Positions 13,319-13,809 of a stretch of 13,809 bases of DNA are shown here, in pieces. The DNA is taken from NCBI GenBank assembly GCA_046712825.1, contig JBKKCR010000145.1, forward strand, positions 1 through 13,809, given 5' to 3'. The position numbers were made by a program, and so were the translations under genes. This DNA comes from DATFGK01 sp046712825. Lineage in GTDB: Bacteria; Actinomycetota; AC-67. Positions within the stretch are counted from its first letter, which is position 1; every line of letters starts with the position of its first letter. The notes under the pieces were generated by a model. It was not told the DNA's origin. It was given only the letters and a program-made list of their open reading frames with translations, and ran no database searches.

Positions 13319-13809
13319 CTATTTGCCGCTTGCCTGCAGGTCCTTCTTGGCCTCAGGCTCGACGCCCTTGAGAGGCTCGACGGGCTTCCGGCCGCGCTCG
13401 GTACGCCAGATGCTGAACGCGGCTGTCGATGCCGCAAGCCAAGCGGCGCCGAGCGCGAACCCACCGAGCACGTCGGTCAGGTAGTGAACCCCCAGCGCCA
13501 GACGCGAGAAACCGATCGCGAGCACCAGCAACGAGACGCCGACGATCACCGAGCGGCGGAAACGCTTCGGTATCACGGGCATGAACGTGAGCAGCAGAGC
13601 TCCATACACGACGGTGGATGACATCGCGTGCCCGGAAGGGAAGCTCTTCCCATGCGCGAGGAGGATCGGATCCTCGAGCGAGGGCCGCGGCCGGTCGACC
13701 ACGATCTTGACGACGGAATCGATGATCCCGCCCACGATGGACGTTGTGACCAGGTAAGCCGCGAGGCGCATCCGATTGCGGCGCCAGAGGTAGATCGCGG
13801 CGACGGCGA
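13319..13809 (-). CDS. PAP2-type membrane phosphatase, N-terminus cut by window edge
   Basis: An integral membrane phosphatase of the PAP2 superfamily (phosphatidic acid, undecaprenyl-diphosphate or similar lipid phosphates). All three motifs are present in order: KIVVDRPRP (Kx6RP), PSGH in KSFPSGHAMSS, and SRLALGVHYLTDV (SRx5Hx3D), whose His and the PSGH His are catalytic. Hydrophobic segments separate them (for example VIVGVSLLVLAIGF). The C-terminal ~35 residues form a charged tail (WRTERGRKP to QASGK) expected in the cytoplasm. The frame stays open past the Met at 13771 to the window end (AIYLWRRNR before it), and a PAP2 protein needs more helices, so the true start lies outside. It converges on the dehydrogenase with only 12 bp between stops and no terminator-like hairpin there. 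The substrate is undetermined. Confidence 0.93.
   Translation of the reverse strand, partial: AVAAIYLWRRNRMRLAAYLVTTSIVGGIIDSVVKIVVDRPRPSLEDPILLAHGKSFPSGHAMSSTVVYGALLLTFMPVIPKRFRRSVIVGVSLLVLAIGFSRLALGVHYLTDVLGGFALGAAWLAASTAAFSIWRTERGRKPVEPLKGVEPEAKKDLQASGK

Overview
The window is high-GC, gene-dense DNA that looks chromosomal, with almost every base in a gene. The family mix (soluble P450, AtuA/DUF1446 protein, unfused SDR + MaoC + SCPx-type thiolase + acyl-CoA dehydrogenase, TetR, YdeI family) suggests an actinobacterium, probably a poorly studied lineage. That placement is inferred from gene content and composition only. I saw no rRNA, tRNA, CRISPR array, transposase or integrase.

Left part (1-3527). 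A secreted alpha/beta hydrolase of the CocE/S15 type runs off the left edge on the minus strand. Divergent from it, on the plus strand, are a cytochrome P450, a second secreted hydrolase-like protein with eight cysteines, and a YdeI/OmpD-associated family protein. The last has no ATG/GTG/TTG that gives a full-length product and appears to start at CTG. Its 3' end runs about 150 bp antisense into the next gene.

Middle part (3374-8238, minus strand). This is the most interesting region. Reading leftward from 8238 it encodes: a stand-alone H-NOX heme gas-sensor protein; a soluble histidine kinase with no sensor domain of its own; an Rcp1-type single-domain response regulator; a REC-GGDEF-REC diguanylate cyclase; and an AtuA/DUF1446 protein. 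The first four genes are separated by 5-6 bp or overlap by 4 bp, so they are very probably one transcript. The simplest reading is a nitric-oxide (or redox) sensing relay ending in cyclic-di-GMP synthesis. The H-NOX has the proximal heme His and the YxSxR motif but lacks the distal Tyr, which predicts NO rather than O2 sensing.

Right part (8503-13306, plus strand). A TetR regulator is followed at 16-20 bp spacing by an SDR (3R-hydroxyacyl-CoA dehydrogenase type), a MaoC-type R-specific enoyl-CoA hydratase and an SCPx-type thiolase. The thiolase stop overlaps the start of an acyl-CoA dehydrogenase by ATGA. Together they make a complete beta-oxidation turn. The chemistry and protein families match the peroxisomal MFE-2/SCPx route of eukaryotes, used for 2-methyl-branched and sterol side-chain acyl-CoAs. 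The acyl-CoA dehydrogenase has its candidate catalytic Glu at the isovaleryl/long-chain position, which fits a bulky or branched substrate.

Right edge (13319-13809, minus strand). A membrane PAP2-type phosphatase is cut by the window end and converges on the dehydrogenase with a 12 bp gap.

The P450, the AtuA protein and the beta-oxidation operon would fit together in terpenoid, sterol or branched-hydrocarbon catabolism, but no sequence feature here proves a functional link between the three blocks.
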